DNA from: Laetiporus sulphureus 93-53
Taxonomy: Eukaryota; Basidiomycota; Agaricomycetes; Polyporales; Laetiporaceae
Assembly: GCF_001632365.1 (NCBI RefSeq)
Contig: NW_024468514.1
Coordinates: forward strand, 579,117-643,116
DNA: 64,000 nt
Direction of reading: 5' to 3'
The translations under genes and the position numbers were made by a program. Shown piece after piece: positions 49,648 through 60,784 of the stretch. The number at the start of each line of letters is the position of its first letter. Position 1 is the first letter of the stretch. The notes beneath the pieces were generated by a model. It worked only from the letters and a program-made list of their open reading frames with translations, was not told where the DNA came from and ran no database searches.

Positions 49648-52600
49648 GCGGCGGGCGTGGACGTTGAAGGATGCTCTTTGACACTACCTTGAGGGTTGTG
49701 CAGCCCTATGTGTATCGATAATTATTGGCCCGACATATATCCATTTTCTTCTGCATGATCGTTGGTGGTGTAAGGGACATGCGGGATACTCTCTGCTCTG
49801 CCCTGCTGTATTGCATAACACTGCCTCGCCGTGCTGCGGCGCCATCTACACAATGACTGCGCAGGCCTGACATGATAAGAGCGGACTAGTTTATAGCCAG
49901 TTACGTACGCGGGTATATCTATTTAGCTACGACACGGAGACGATGTCATACGGACATCATTGCAGCCACAGACGCGTGACGCGACGCGACGCGACTTCAT
50001 GTGGGTCTCGTGACTTTGTCCTGCAGACGCGCCCACCAGACGCGCCCCGTCACGCTAGGTTGCTAGCTTGCTTGCTGGTGCTGTTTGATCATGTCCTTGA
50101 TGTGACTCTACGCCGCACTCCGCACACGAAGCCTGAGGCAATTAAAATTTTGCACTCAAGCCACCTCATCTGCACAACGCGTCAGTGAATCTCAAGACTG
50201 GTACACCAACACCTTGTCGAGTTGCTTCGCTATTTCTCACCATATTTTCGTGACAACATCCAGTAGACAAGCTTCGATCACAGAAATCAAACAAGGAGGT
50301 TGAGAGGAGCTTGCGCGCCACAAAATGATTGAACATGTGAGGGGAATTGAATGCCGAGAATGGGGATGTATCCTTGCCGTGCGACAGTCCGTCATTCTGC
50401 ACCGCTGCAATTATCCCTCGGAGTTGTTTTTGGAGTGCATCTTGATCTCATGGCACTACTGCGCGCGACGTGGCTGGCGCCCGCTGCTGCTTCTGCTATG
50501 TAAGGGGTAATTTACCGATACAGCTACTGCACTATATACGCTATGCAGCCATTGCTTGTGATACAACACTACCCCTCCCAGAGCGGAATAATCACGGGCG
50601 GCGGTCCACTTCGCTTGCGTCGACTTACGTCTGAACCACTTGATAGATCATGCCGGTCGTCTTCGACGGGGCTGTCGATTCATCATCATCATGAGCATAG
50701 TGCGCACCGCAGGCGAGAGAGGACGAACACTGCAACGGCGATTTGGAAGAATGAAACACAGTGCTTCGAGCTCAGTATCACACTGTCGTTTAGGAGCTCT
50801 TGCCCTTCTGAGTCGGCACCAGCCGCTTACAACGCACGGACGCCAAGGGAATGCCCGTGACGACTCCGTGATGTCTCATTCTCCAGCCTTGCAGTGAGCA
50901 TCAGGTCGTCCACGCTGCCTGTTTTGGTCGTCGCCGTCGAGATGCTCCTGCCGCGCTCTCGTCAGAGGCTGTGAAACGTGTCTGTGACAGAAAGCAAAAT
51001 TTGACAACGAGGTCACGACCCAGCCGACACAGGAACAGCATGGAGTGCACAGCATCTTCCTGTCGAATGCATCGTGAGCATCGTACTAGAGGTGATATCT
51101 CTAAAAACTTGAGACATGGTGGACAGCAGTCTACATGCTTTGCAAATGTTCGTTACGCACAGTCAAGATCTGATTAGTTAATAATCAGCGCACTGTCATT
51201 TTAAATGTCAGGAGAGGAAGCCAACACTCGTGATTACCAACGCCGAGGGTCTCAACAGAGGGTTATGTTACTTCATTCCATTGACCCTGTTTTCGGAGAT
51301 TTCTTTTTCCCAAAGGCAGACGCCTTCGCACTCTTGCTTGATGCATGGAATCACAACCGGCAGTGTCACAGCGCATTTCATTGCCGCGAATTTTCAATTT
51401 CAATCATTCGGTAAATCGCTCACCGCGACCCGCCGTCGCTGCCGGCTGCATTGAAGCATGGACGATGCTGCCACTAGAATAGTCTAACTGCGTGTGCAAT
51501 GCGCATACAATGCGGCCCTTGGTTCGATCACGAGTTATCATATGGCACTCTCTGAACTAGCAGATTGAGGTTAATAATCAGCTAACTCCTCAGACTAAAT
51601 GTACCTACAGTGATCAGTTGTGAGGTATGAAAGCAAATGGAAGTGTTCATTCACGCAAAGACATCATTTTTTTTGGCGCACCAAAAGGCCTAAATAAATC
51701 CCTGCTTTATTATTCATTAACGTCTTTCCCTACCAACCGTGGTTCCAGCCATGCACTCGAAGGCTTTGTTTCAAGTTTTCTGTCCGATTAAATCTTCCTG
51801 TGCTTTCAACGTCGATTCCATCGAACGTGTCTGCGAGTTGACCTATGCACCGGACAGAACCACTGGGAGGAAATGCTGCGGTTCCTCCTCCAACAGGAGG
51901 GTTACTACTGTCTCGACGCTGTGCACTGTCGATCGGACCTTCTTTCGGATGCTGACGGCTACCCGTAGTTGAATGAATGCATCGAGTGCGTCGCATACAT
52001 CAACCCTCTCTACAATAACGTCGAACTGATATGCGGTCGTACAGTCTCTGCACTCTGGCCGCTCTCTTTTTCGGGACGGACTTGCTAATGAATGCTCTCG
52101 GCGCCGACATCCGCAGTCACCTTTCTCCGATCACCGTTGCTCGGCACCATCATGTGCTTGATGCATGGAACATGCGCTCCGCCAATTGACAGAGATGCGT
52201 TCTAGAGCCTCTGCGTCAGTATGCGGTGAAGAATACGTTACAAGGAGAACGGTCGATTGGAATTTTCATGGTTCTTTGAGGGCAGCTAATACTGTCATTC
52301 TTCCCAATTGGCCCTGTAGGCGGGGGCGTCCTCATAGAACACAATTTGGAAGAGAGCTTGCCGGTATCCGATGAATGATAGCAATGATGAGCCTTCACGT
52401 CGGCTATTGGAATACTTCGTATTTCAGAACCTATAGGTAATGAAAAGTGTACTGCATATTTGATTGTGTATGAGTTCTTGGCTGATTTTGAGTGTTTACC
52501 GGCCCGGCTGCTTTTAAAGTATCCAGTTGAACAGTGGTGTCTTCGTCAAGCAGTGACAATGCTTCTAGCCAGGAGCCTGAACACTTGATCGGCATTGCCA

Positions 52601-53943
52601 GGACGTTTGTCACGTCCGCTCTGCGCGAATTTACAATTTCATTCATACCTGGGCCTACAATCATCACCGACTGCTGCTTTGAAACATGAATGATGCTGAC
52701 AGAATAGCCTCACATGCATATACGCTTCGACCTTTCGTTCGATGACTGATAACAGACTCCCTGAACATGCGAATAACAGGTTTGAAATCAACCAATTCAG
52801 ACTGAACGTACCTATAATAGCCAAGGTCACTCGATTCCATTGCTGCTGTTCTCGGAGACGACGTTTCTCCGACCGCCGCTGGCTGGCACTGTCACAGCTT
52901 GATGCATGGAATACACTCTTCATTAGCCGGTGTATATATTCTGGAGCTACATATGGTTGCAAACACATCATAAGGCCAACGATTGTTCGGGTCCCAAAGT
53001 TGTTACTAATGCATATGTTGATACGCGACCGTGAGAAATCAGCCGGTGACATCAAACGCTGCGTTCAATTACAGCATCACATCAGTGTGGCATTAACTTT
53101 GACCAGGAGGCACTATTAGCTACGCCGATACTACGTGGTCAGTGTCTCAACTGTGCCCTTTTGCATCCCATCTGAGCTGTGTGCAATACTCGATATTCCT
53201 CTGGGTAAGTTCTTGTCGCTTCTGAGTAGTGGACGAAGGCCACACTGCATTCAGGATCGGTACGGAATCCCCGCCGCAATTTGCTCTCCGTCGTGACACA
53301 GGCACGTCGAGGAATATGGGACCTGCTTGAAGGCCTGAAGTCTAATTGGGATCGAAGCCGCTGTACAATCTTCTCCTTCCTTCCTTCTGTCATCCAGGAA
53401 AGTCCTCATGTTTGCACTATCCCCCAGTTATCCCCGTATGCCTGCCCTCGCTAGCCAAGGAAGGTTCCTCTAGTAATACTAAACCCCATTGGGAATCGCA
53501 AAGCATAGAACGAAAAATAAATCCACAGCAATATCCTTTTCCTCAGTCGAAGATGGAGCTGACCCGATGACTCTCAATTTCTGCAGCGACACTCGCAAAA
53601 TGTCGTTACGATGGCATTCCGTTGAACTGTCACGGTCAAGCCATTATCGTGAAAGGGTCGGCTGTGGAGAATACGGTGGAACACGCCTATGCTGAACAAT
53701 GGCTTTGAACATCCATGCATACGTCTCTGGCAGTATGGCAGCTCCTGGTCGCTCTCCGCCTCGTGTAATTAGGGTCCTTCTGATGCGTCAAAACAAGTGT
53801 TCATTGCTCCTTATGACAAAAATTATGTTCCCCCGCCGAACGGGCGACACTGCTAGCTACAAAAGCCTCAGTGAGACAAGTCTGTAATCCTCACTCATCT
53901 CGTTCAACGCTTCACGCTTCGCCAGTCCAGCTTAAGCTTCAAC
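49648..53943. other. 4.3-kb gene-empty stretch with diverged repeats
   Basis: No frame with known motifs or consistent splicing. A GACGC run occurs at about 49978-49995. From 51.2 to 53.0 kb there are three diverged repeat units (listed separately). The last 500 bp should hold the promoter of the gene at 53944. Confidence 0.5.
51230..52950. repeat. Three diverged repeat units of about 0.75-0.8 kb
   Basis: The string TTGATGCATGGAA recurs at about 51338-51350, 52158-52170 and 52899-52911, in the same orientation. Upstream of the first and third copies there is a shared order of blocks: T-C-G/A-T-T-C-C-A-T-T-G, then C-T-G-T-T-T/C-T-C-G-G-A-G. Downstream, the segment near 51455 (GATGCTGCCACTAGAATAG) resembles one near 52690 (GATGCTGACAGAATAGCCT). 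The units are clearly decayed and carry no intact frame. Confidence 0.5.
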
Positions 53944-54936
53944 ATGACTACTCTGAAAGACCGCCAGAATTTCGTCCGCAACGTCAAGCTCTCCATCCCG
54001 CCTCCGCCCTCGACTGCTGCTGCAGAGGACGACACGGCTGCAGTCGTCGGCAGCTCCGTGATCTTGTTCGTCGGCAACTTGTCCGAGCAGCAGAGAGTGA
54101 GTTGCCTGCCGCGCGCAATATCCTGCGAGTCGAGCTAGAAATTTACCCTGCGCAGTCCGATGTAATCAACTCGTCGCTCTTCGCGCAGTTGGCGGCGAGC
54201 GCGCAGTACGACCGGTTCAAGGAGGATCAGGTCGCAAAGTGGTACGGAGTTTACAGAAACACGCTCGAGAACATCGGCTGGATTGTGGAGAGCTTCAGGT
54301 GTGCACGCACTCGGACGGCCGATGAGCCGACACTGACGCTCTTTTTGCTACCAGCTTCATCGATATCGACAATGCAAATAGATATGGCTCGGTCGACAAG
54401 GCGATTATCTCGATCATGGAGGCGTTCCTCACTCCGACGCTTGTCGAGACGTTCAAGGCGATGATCTATGCTTTCAAGCGTCCTGACATGGAGGAAGCAT
54501 ACACGCTGTTCAAGTCGAAGTCCTGGAAGGACACCACAGCCGACTTCCAGACCGGCGTGTGTGTGTACGTCCCGCTTCAACTCTCCATGCGATGCATTTC
54601 TCCTCACTCTGCCGTTCCATTTTGCAGCGGCGATAGTGGCTCGAACGTGAAGTGGCGCTTTGGGGCCTACCGCTACCAGGCGTCCGGATTTGACGGTGAT
54701 GTGCTCTTCTTCCGCTTCGGTGCCGACCCGGTTCCGTTCCGATGCAGTATGTCTCGCCTTCAAGTGTGCTCTCTGCTGCTGACTCCATGGTCATTTGTCT
54801 TCCAGACACGCAGGACATGGTGCTGAACGAAGCAATATATGCGACTTTGAGGGATGCCATCATCGACAAGCTTGGCGACCGTGCGGAGGACAATGTCAGG
54901 ATCATTCCTCTCAATCAACTCACTCGCAAGTGGTAA
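53944..54936 (+). CDS. Conserved fungal protein of unknown function
   Basis: Five exons give about 230 residues without signal peptide or membrane segment: MTTLKDRQNFVRNVKLSIPP, SSVILFVGNLSEQQRSDVIN, SSLFAQLAASAQYDRFKEDQ, KWYGVYRNTLENIGWIVESF, KAIISIMEAFLTPTLVETFK, TTADFQTGVCGDSGSNVKWR, FGAYRYQASGFDGDVLFFRF, and a final exon LNEAIYATLRDAIIDKLGDR... ending TRKW. I recall similar small families in Basidiomycota with the same order (a Ser-Asp-Val-Ile-N-S motif, a W-Y-x-x-Y-x-N-x-L-x-x-I-G-W motif, then a beta-rich half and a terminal helix). The layout suggests a helical N-terminal half and a beta-rich C-terminal half. Function unknown. Confidence 0.82.
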
Positions 54937-55801
54937 GTATCTATCAATGTCGTCGCAAAGCAACATTCACCAAATGATAGAAAAGATCTTCCAGAATTTC
55001 TGGCTTCGCGCGTTTCTCTTGTCGCTGTACAATGTGTAGCAACGTGGTTTCGCCTGTGTAACCGATTCCGTACAAGTGTCATGGAGATGGATTTGGAAAT
55101 TGAACTTAATTCGCATAAATGTCTCGAATCCGTGTGCGATTCGGAGTGCTGTTTGTGTTTAAGAGCGAGATGCCTGACTTACACAGGCCGGATTGCAACG
55201 ATTGAACTTCATCCTTCCGATCAGTGCACGATCAACTGATCCGTATCCAGGCTAACCAGATAGACAACTACTGGCACTACATACTTTGATAGGCCTTACC
55301 GGACAAATGGCTCTGTTCTTGTGCTGGTGAGCCCGCAATTTGAGAATGTGCGATACTTTGCGATATTCTTGTGCACCTGTGATATTGCACACTTTCAGAA
55401 GTGTTTATTGATCATCGTCTCAAGGCCCTCATCTCCAGGTGTCCAGGGGTCAACAGAGAAAAAAGGGAGTGTTAACGTCTCAATTATCGAGAGCCATTGG
55501 GAAGATATGAAGGCTGAGTATCAAGATGATTACAAGCTGTCTACTAAAGCTGAGTGCAAGCAGCGAAGATATTATTCTTGAAGCGCAGTATAAATATCAT
55601 TACTGCAAAACCTCTAACCTTACAGTAGTGATAGCCGTTCAGTGAATAGAGCTGAGTGCTCCCCCCATGTATGCACTGGCGTATGTACGCGCGAGTAAAT
55701 GATTCCAACATGCACGATTAATATCCCGTACGCTACACCTTGGGTATACACCTGCTATTTCAGTATCGAGGGATAGAGTACAAGACTGTAGAAAGCCATG
55801 C
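54937..55801. other. Intergenic between convergent genes
   Basis: 865 bp, AT-rich, holding two 3' ends. An 86-codon plus frame at 55321 has no recognisable content. Confidence 0.5.
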
Positions 55802-57501
55802 CTACTTCGAAGCACTTACAGCAATCCGCAGAGCCTGCTCTACATCTGCGACAAGGTCCTCCGCCTCCTCCACGCCGACAGACAAACGTATCAAGTTGTC
55901 TCCAATACCTAGCAGTGCGCGCTCTGCGGGCGGAATACTGCCGTGCGTCATTAGCGCAGGCAGCTCGGCGAGACTCTCCACGCCGCCGAGCGACTCTGCG
56001 AGCGTGAACAGGCGCGTCGCGGTGAGGAACCGGTTGGCCTCCTCCGCGCCGCCACGTATACGGAACGAGATCATCCCGCCGTAGGGGAAGCCGCCGTCCT
56101 CGTCGTGGCTGCTGACATAGTCATCCACGAACCTGCGTGCGTGTGGCGAGAGCGAGCGATATGCAAGCTCATTCCGGGGGTGCGTCGCAAGCCCAGGATA
56201 GATAACCTCCTCGACATACGGCGAGCGCTGCAGCGCGTGCGCGACTGCAAGCGCGTTGACACCGTGTGCCTTCATACGAAGGTGCAGCGTCTTGGCGCCG
56301 CGCTGCGCGAGCCAGCAGTCGTATGGGCTCGGTATAGCGCCAATCGCATTCTGGAGGAAGCGAAGTTTCGCGAGGACTGCGGAGTGGTGTTCGGGAAGGA
56401 TGAGTGCGCCCATGACGACGTCCGAATGCCCGTTGACGTACTTGGTGAGGCTGTGCATGACGATATCTGCACCCTGCAGGAGAGGCGAGGAGTAGAAGGG
56501 GGACAGGAAGGTGTTGTCAACGAGGACGAGGGGTGAGATGGGCGTGGAGCGTGCCAATGAGACTATGCGAGGGATGTCTATGAGGCGCAGAGTGGGATTT
56601 GTCGGAGACTCTATCCATATTAGCTAATACATCGTCAGTACCGTCGCATCATGCATAAAGCATTTAACAAACCTTGGTATTAGGTCTAAATGCCGCCAGT
56701 ATGGTGGCATCATCTGCATTCTCTAGGTCGACAAACGTTGTTTCAAGACCCTGATTCTCCTTTGCAACGCGAGACATATATCGGAATGTGCCACCATATA
56801 CGTCGTTCACGCTGATGACGTGGGCATTCGGACCGAGGGATTGTAATACAGTGGCGGTCGTAGACGATCCCGACGCAAAAGCAAGCGCATGGGCACCGCC
56901 TGATTCTAACGACCCAAGTGTGGCTTCTAGTGCATTGCGGTTTGGGTTGCCGGAGCGGGAGTATTCGAAACCCTAAGCCATTTAAACATGTCAGTATCAT
57001 GATTAACCAGTTGTCCTGCCACGAGCGTAGATATGGTTTAAGATCTCGATAACCTCAGAGGCTCAAAGGGGGTTAGAGCGGCAAGGGGATCAGAGCCGTG
57101 TCACGGCAAACTGGCATCCTGCTGCATTGGTAGTGACTCTGAACCGATGCTGAACTAGTCGAAGTGGCAACGAAGCATTGAAATATCTGCAATACACATC
57201 GCATATGATGGAAAGTCTGACACCGTATAACTTGCAAATCTCCACGTTCGCAGAACGAGCGCTTGCCAACAACTGTCTCCCAGCCTCGATATTTTTAGGA
57301 ACACACCTTATGATTCCCGACGCCATCCTGCTTGTATGTCGTGCTCAGCGAGATTGCCGGTATCACAGCCCCGGTGTCTGGGTTGGGCTCGGAGCCCACA
57401 TGGATAGCTCGCGTGCCGAAGCCGTCGAGGTGCGGCTTTACCGCTGCTTGCCCGTTGGTCTTGGCGACACCGTTCAGTACAGAGGGCGACATGGCGGACA
57501 A
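55802..57501 (-). CDS. CYS3: Cystathionine gamma-lyase
   Basis: PLP enzyme of the transsulfuration pathway, converting cystathionine to cysteine, ammonia and 2-oxobutyrate. Exon 1 (57307-57501) encodes MSAMSPSVLNGVAKTNGQAA... GFGTRAIHVGSEPNP and ends SLSTTYKQDGVGNHK. It is joined across a 334-nt intron to GFEYSRSGNPNRNALE. Then come ASGSSTTATVLQSLG, NDVYGGTFRY, VDNTFLSPF, and the PLP lysine in HSLTKYVNGHSDVVMG. The end has SLGGVESLAELPALMTHGSI and GIGDNLIRLSVGVEEAEDL. This is the full length and motif set of the Cys/Met metabolism PLP family. The residues after S-L-G-G-V-E-S favour the gamma-lyase over cystathionine gamma-synthase. The first intron is several times longer than others in the window. 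Confidence 0.95.
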
Positions 57502-58118
57502 TAGTTCAAGAGACAGTAAGATGATGAGGATTAAGGACAGGAAGGTAGTTTATATAGTGATGATGTACGTTTGCAGTGCAGGCCGACGCCAGCCGCGGTT
57601 GCGGCGAAATTGCGATATCGACGACAGCGCTGACGAATCAAGGCGACAGAGTGGTGCGTCTTGTGCGTGCTTGTCAAGAGCGCACATGCTGATAAATACG
57701 CAGTATATATGGTCCGAGAGCTTTCAGCATCAATCAGCTTGTAGCAAAACGACGATGACTGCGCATTCTCGAGGCCACAATGTTTAAATTGCAGTGCTTC
57801 TTCAACTGCATGGGATTTCAAGATACGGTCACGTGTACGTTCAATTGATATATTCAGACGCATTTGGACGACATCGCCCTGTGAGACCCGCCATCACAAC
57901 GTCCAGGATGGCCTGCGCAATGCTCATCATCGGAAACAGTGAAGAACATGAGATCCTACTCGCGTACCACTGACAAGCCTCCGACTTCCAAGGATACCAG
58001 AACGGTGGATATCTATTCGTACAACATGCATGTATTCCCACAGCGACAACATCAAACAGTACAAGCATCGGCGCGACAAGGCCTCTTCCTCTTCATCCTG
58101 ACAGCAACGCGCTCGTGC
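57502..58118. other. Intergenic between two minus-strand genes
   Basis: 617 bp with the CYS3 promoter. TATATA-like strings (for example near 57704) and no coding signal. Confidence 0.5.
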
Positions 58119-58586
58119 TCACTTCTTTCCTGCCTTCTTCGCCGCGGTTCTAGCCCGCGATATCTGCTTCTTCCAGCCGAAACACTGGTTGCAGGCTGAT
58201 TCCGACGGAAGTGAGTCAACGATCTCTATTACCCCTACTGCCTGACGAGCGACTTACAGATAGATCCATGCTTCTTGCATTGGTACTGTCCTTCCTTGTT
58301 CGTGCTGACTTGAGGAGCCTCGATACCCTCGCGGTCAATCGGGTCGAACTGTGGATCAGCGCCGATGAGTCATATGCCTACGATAATGAAATGATCCCGC
58401 GCACCCCAAAGAAGGTATCGTTCTCTTCCCGTCCGTCGAAATTGCAGTCGGAGCACTACCAAGGGAGGCAGACCGTCAGCCTGCGCACGTAACTTAGGAT
58501 GGACTTTTGACACTCACAACCTCCTTGAAGTGGGGGCAGAAAAGGGCGTCGTTGATCTCAATCGAGGCCACGCTTCCTTCCGACAT
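58119..58586 (-). CDS. Small Cys/His-rich zinc-binding protein, basidiomycete family of unknown function
   Basis: Four exons (58518-58586, 58405-58455, 58258-58348, 58119-58195) keep phase and give 95 residues. The first pair of metal ligands is FCPHFKEVCSDCNFDGREEN (C-x-H-x4-C-x2-C) and the second is CKKHGSISCNQCFGW (C-x2-H-x4-C-x2-C). The spacer contains TFFGFDPIDREGIEAP. The tail is strongly basic (KKQISRARTAAKKAGKK). Two repeated four-ligand sites suggest two zinc ions in one compact fold. The basic tail suggests nucleic-acid contact or nuclear entry. I recall near-identical small proteins in other Agaricomycetes, none with a known role. It is too small to be detected as one frame because every exon is short. 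Confidence 0.8.
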
Positions 58587-59176
58587 GTCGACGACGGGAA
58601 TACAGAATACGTTCAAGGTGAAGGAGCAGATACGGACCCGAGGATCAGCGGATGGTTATGTCGATGCAACGTCGTGTGCAGGAGAAAGATATAGGGAGGT
58701 GGGAAATCCGTGGCCCGGCTTATATAGGAGACCAGGGCGAAGGCAGCGGAATGTATACATGCCTACGGTCAGAAGCCTAGATTGAACTGGAACCGGAGGC
58801 ATATGACCCTACCGGCTGCTAGGCCTCGGATCCGTACATGGGTGTCACGTGTACTCCGTTCCCCAATTCGACTGAATTGCGAGGTATGTGAGGCTGTGAA
58901 AGTTAAACGGACGTCTAGCATACCGTACAGTCCCATTAATGAACATCAATTACACAAATAGAGGATGCCACAGGAAGTCCTTCAGCGCAGGTTCGTCAAC
59001 AGTTTCGCGCATAAGCCCGTAACAGTCAATCTGGGTCGCGATTAGAAGATAGGAACGCTCATGCGAGCACATAGTAAACCGCCGTAAACCGCCATCGTTG
59101 GGATCTGGGCGACAATGCTTCAACAGCTCTTCAACGACCAGAAGGAATGCATTGCTCGCAATAACAGTCGTGACGA
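58587..59176. other. Intergenic, no gene seen
   Basis: 590 bp between two minus-strand genes. A duplicated TAAACCGCC sits at about 59084-59101. Confidence 0.45.
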
Positions 59177-60343
59177 TCAGCTTTCGATCCTCTCCGCGGC
59201 CTTCCTGAAGTACGCGCCGCCATACTCTAGAGCAGCACACGACGAGCCATCTGGGGCGACCCCAACAGGACCGGCCTCGACGCTCGCCCATTCTTGCCAT
59301 GGCCAGCGGCGCATGAAGAGCTCGACATGCGCCGCCGCTTTGAAACTTTCGTAGGCGAATCCTGGCTGGTGGCCCCCGCGAAGAGGAGCAGGAAACGGGA
59401 TGAATGTGTCTGTGAACGCATTCATCGTGATAGATATCTTCTTATGCAGTGTCTGTACAGTTAGCTCAAAGGTGCCTGACCGGCTGTCATGCTTGACATT
59501 CATGAAAGGAGAGAGGCGTCCAAGGCAGATAGTCGCGGGTGGCCTGAAGTCCCACTTGTATTTAGGGCTGCGATACCCGATGAGGTACGCTTGTACTCCG
59601 GGGAGCGCGGCGCCGCCTGCAAGGGAAAGACTTCGCCCATCCTCGCCAAATGCCTGGCCCCAGATCCAGCCGGGGGGAAACGAGTTGCCCCAGTTCTTCT
59701 CAATGTGCGTCTTGCCTTTGCCTGCGCGCGTTATACCGTCATGCGTAATGACATACTCTGCGTCGCTGGTGGTCGAATAGACATGCCAATTGAGAGGGAG
59801 GAGACGGGAGACGAGCATGATGGGCCCCATCGGGCCTTCGAGAGGCTGCGTCTCGGACCAGGCGGTGCGGTTCGTGAGGTGGAGCGTCAGTGAGAGAGGG
59901 GGATCTAGGACGGAAATAGTGTACCGAATCTCCGTTACGGCGACCTTCATAGAGCCAATGCCAGATGCACTGAGCGTGAAGGGCTGCAGTTGTCCAGCAT
60001 AAGGCTCCACTGCAGTATCTAAATCGTCTGGATAGAATTCATGATGGAATGAGCCGACGTCGCTGTCACCGATAGGGTTATAGGAGACGCAGACAAGATT
60101 GCCGCGTAGCCTCGCGTGTTTGACCCAGCAGAAGATGATGGCAAGGGTGCTGCCGTCCTCGAGCTGCGTTCGGGAGTAGTAGCCTTCAAAGCCGGCTGAC
60201 GAGTGAGGAGCAAAGTGATCCATTTGCACGATTTCTGGATACGATATGCTGAAGAGCACATATGAGAGGGCTGTTTGCACTATGCGAAAGTACTGAAGTC
60301 GATTACTCACCAGCGGCAGGTGACTTTTGTCAGGCACCGGCAC
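59177..60343 (-). CDS. Tocopherol-cyclase-like protein
   Basis: A 388-codon frame whose centre carries the tocopherol cyclase (VTE1/SXD1-type) motif THIEKNWGNSFPPGWIWGQA, with GFEGYYSRTQLEDGSTLAII near the N-terminus and TDTFIPFPAPLRGG near the end. Plant members close the chromanol ring of vitamin E. Fungi are not known to make tocopherol, so the substrate here is open, perhaps another prenylated phenol or a lipid-binding role. The first 40 residues probably contain an intron that happens to be open: GTGAGT at about 60311 to an AG near 60237 is 75 nt long, in frame. Removing it joins MPVPDKSHLPL to EIVQMDHFAPHSSAGFEGYY. The gene is head-to-head with eIF3g. Confidence 0.78.
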   Translation of the reverse strand: MPVPDKSHLPLVSNRLQYFRIVQTALSYVLFSISYPEIVQMDHFAPHSSAGFEGYYSRTQLEDGSTLAIIFCWVKHARLRGNLVCVSYNPIGDSDVGSFHHEFYPDDLDTAVEPYAGQLQPFTLSASGIGSMKVAVTEIRYTISVLDPPLSLTLHLTNRTAWSETQPLEGPMGPIMLVSRLLPLNWHVYSTTSDAEYVITHDGITRAGKGKTHIEKNWGNSFPPGWIWGQAFGEDGRSLSLAGGAALPGVQAYLIGYRSPKYKWDFRPPATICLGRLSPFMNVKHDSRSGTFELTVQTLHKKISITMNAFTDTFIPFPAPLRGGHQPGFAYESFKAAAHVELFMRRWPWQEWASVEAGPVGVAPDGSSCAALEYGGAYFRKAAERIES

Positions 60344-60784
60344 TCTGTAGAAGATGGTGCATGAGGGGGAGTATGATTGTTGTAGTGGTTTGCTCCACTC
60401 GGTACCCGTCCGTAATTATTGGTGTGCGTTATCCAGCAGCTTTTCAACGTGTTGGGGGAACTTGAATGCAAGAGCCATGCATTGCAAGTCTATTGCACAG
60501 CAGAGTGCTCGTTTCGTGCAGTAGCACAACAGACATTCAAGCTTCAGGCCTTCAAGCTTCAAGCTTCAGGCCTCACGGCTTCATATATCATGCCTCAAGA
60601 AGTTCCGGCGCAGCGGCATGTTGATAGAGGGGGTGGCGGATTGAGCAGCTGGCCACAGAATTGTCACGGTAGGTCACCTTCACGTGATTCCATGTGATCT
60701 GTGATTCGCCGTCACGGACATCACAATTCTCCCGAGCTATAACTTCTACCTCTCTCTTTCACAGGTCCCTTCATTCCTACCATC
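60344..60784. promoter_or_regulatory. Divergent promoter region, tocopherol-cyclase-like / eIF3g
   Basis: 440 bp between two divergent starts. It contains tandem TTCAAGCTTCAGGCC-type repeats at about 60535-60576. A pyrimidine tract (CTTCTACCTCTCTCTTTCAC) ends 25 bp before the eIF3g ATG, a common feature of strongly expressed fungal genes. Confidence 0.5.
60535..60576. repeat. Short tandem repeat TTCAAGCTTCAGGCC
   Basis: Three to four imperfect copies of a 7-15 bp unit (TTCAAGC, TTCAGGCC) lie head-to-tail in the divergent promoter. Confidence 0.7.

Noticed and set aside
49978..49996. GACGC tandem run
   Set aside because: Only about three or four units; a trivial microsatellite, noted within the intergenic entry.
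51510..51535. tRNA-like B-box GGTTCGATCAC
   Set aside because: No matching A-box or cloverleaf could be folded around it; a similar string in the next repeat unit (52733) shows it belongs to the repeat.
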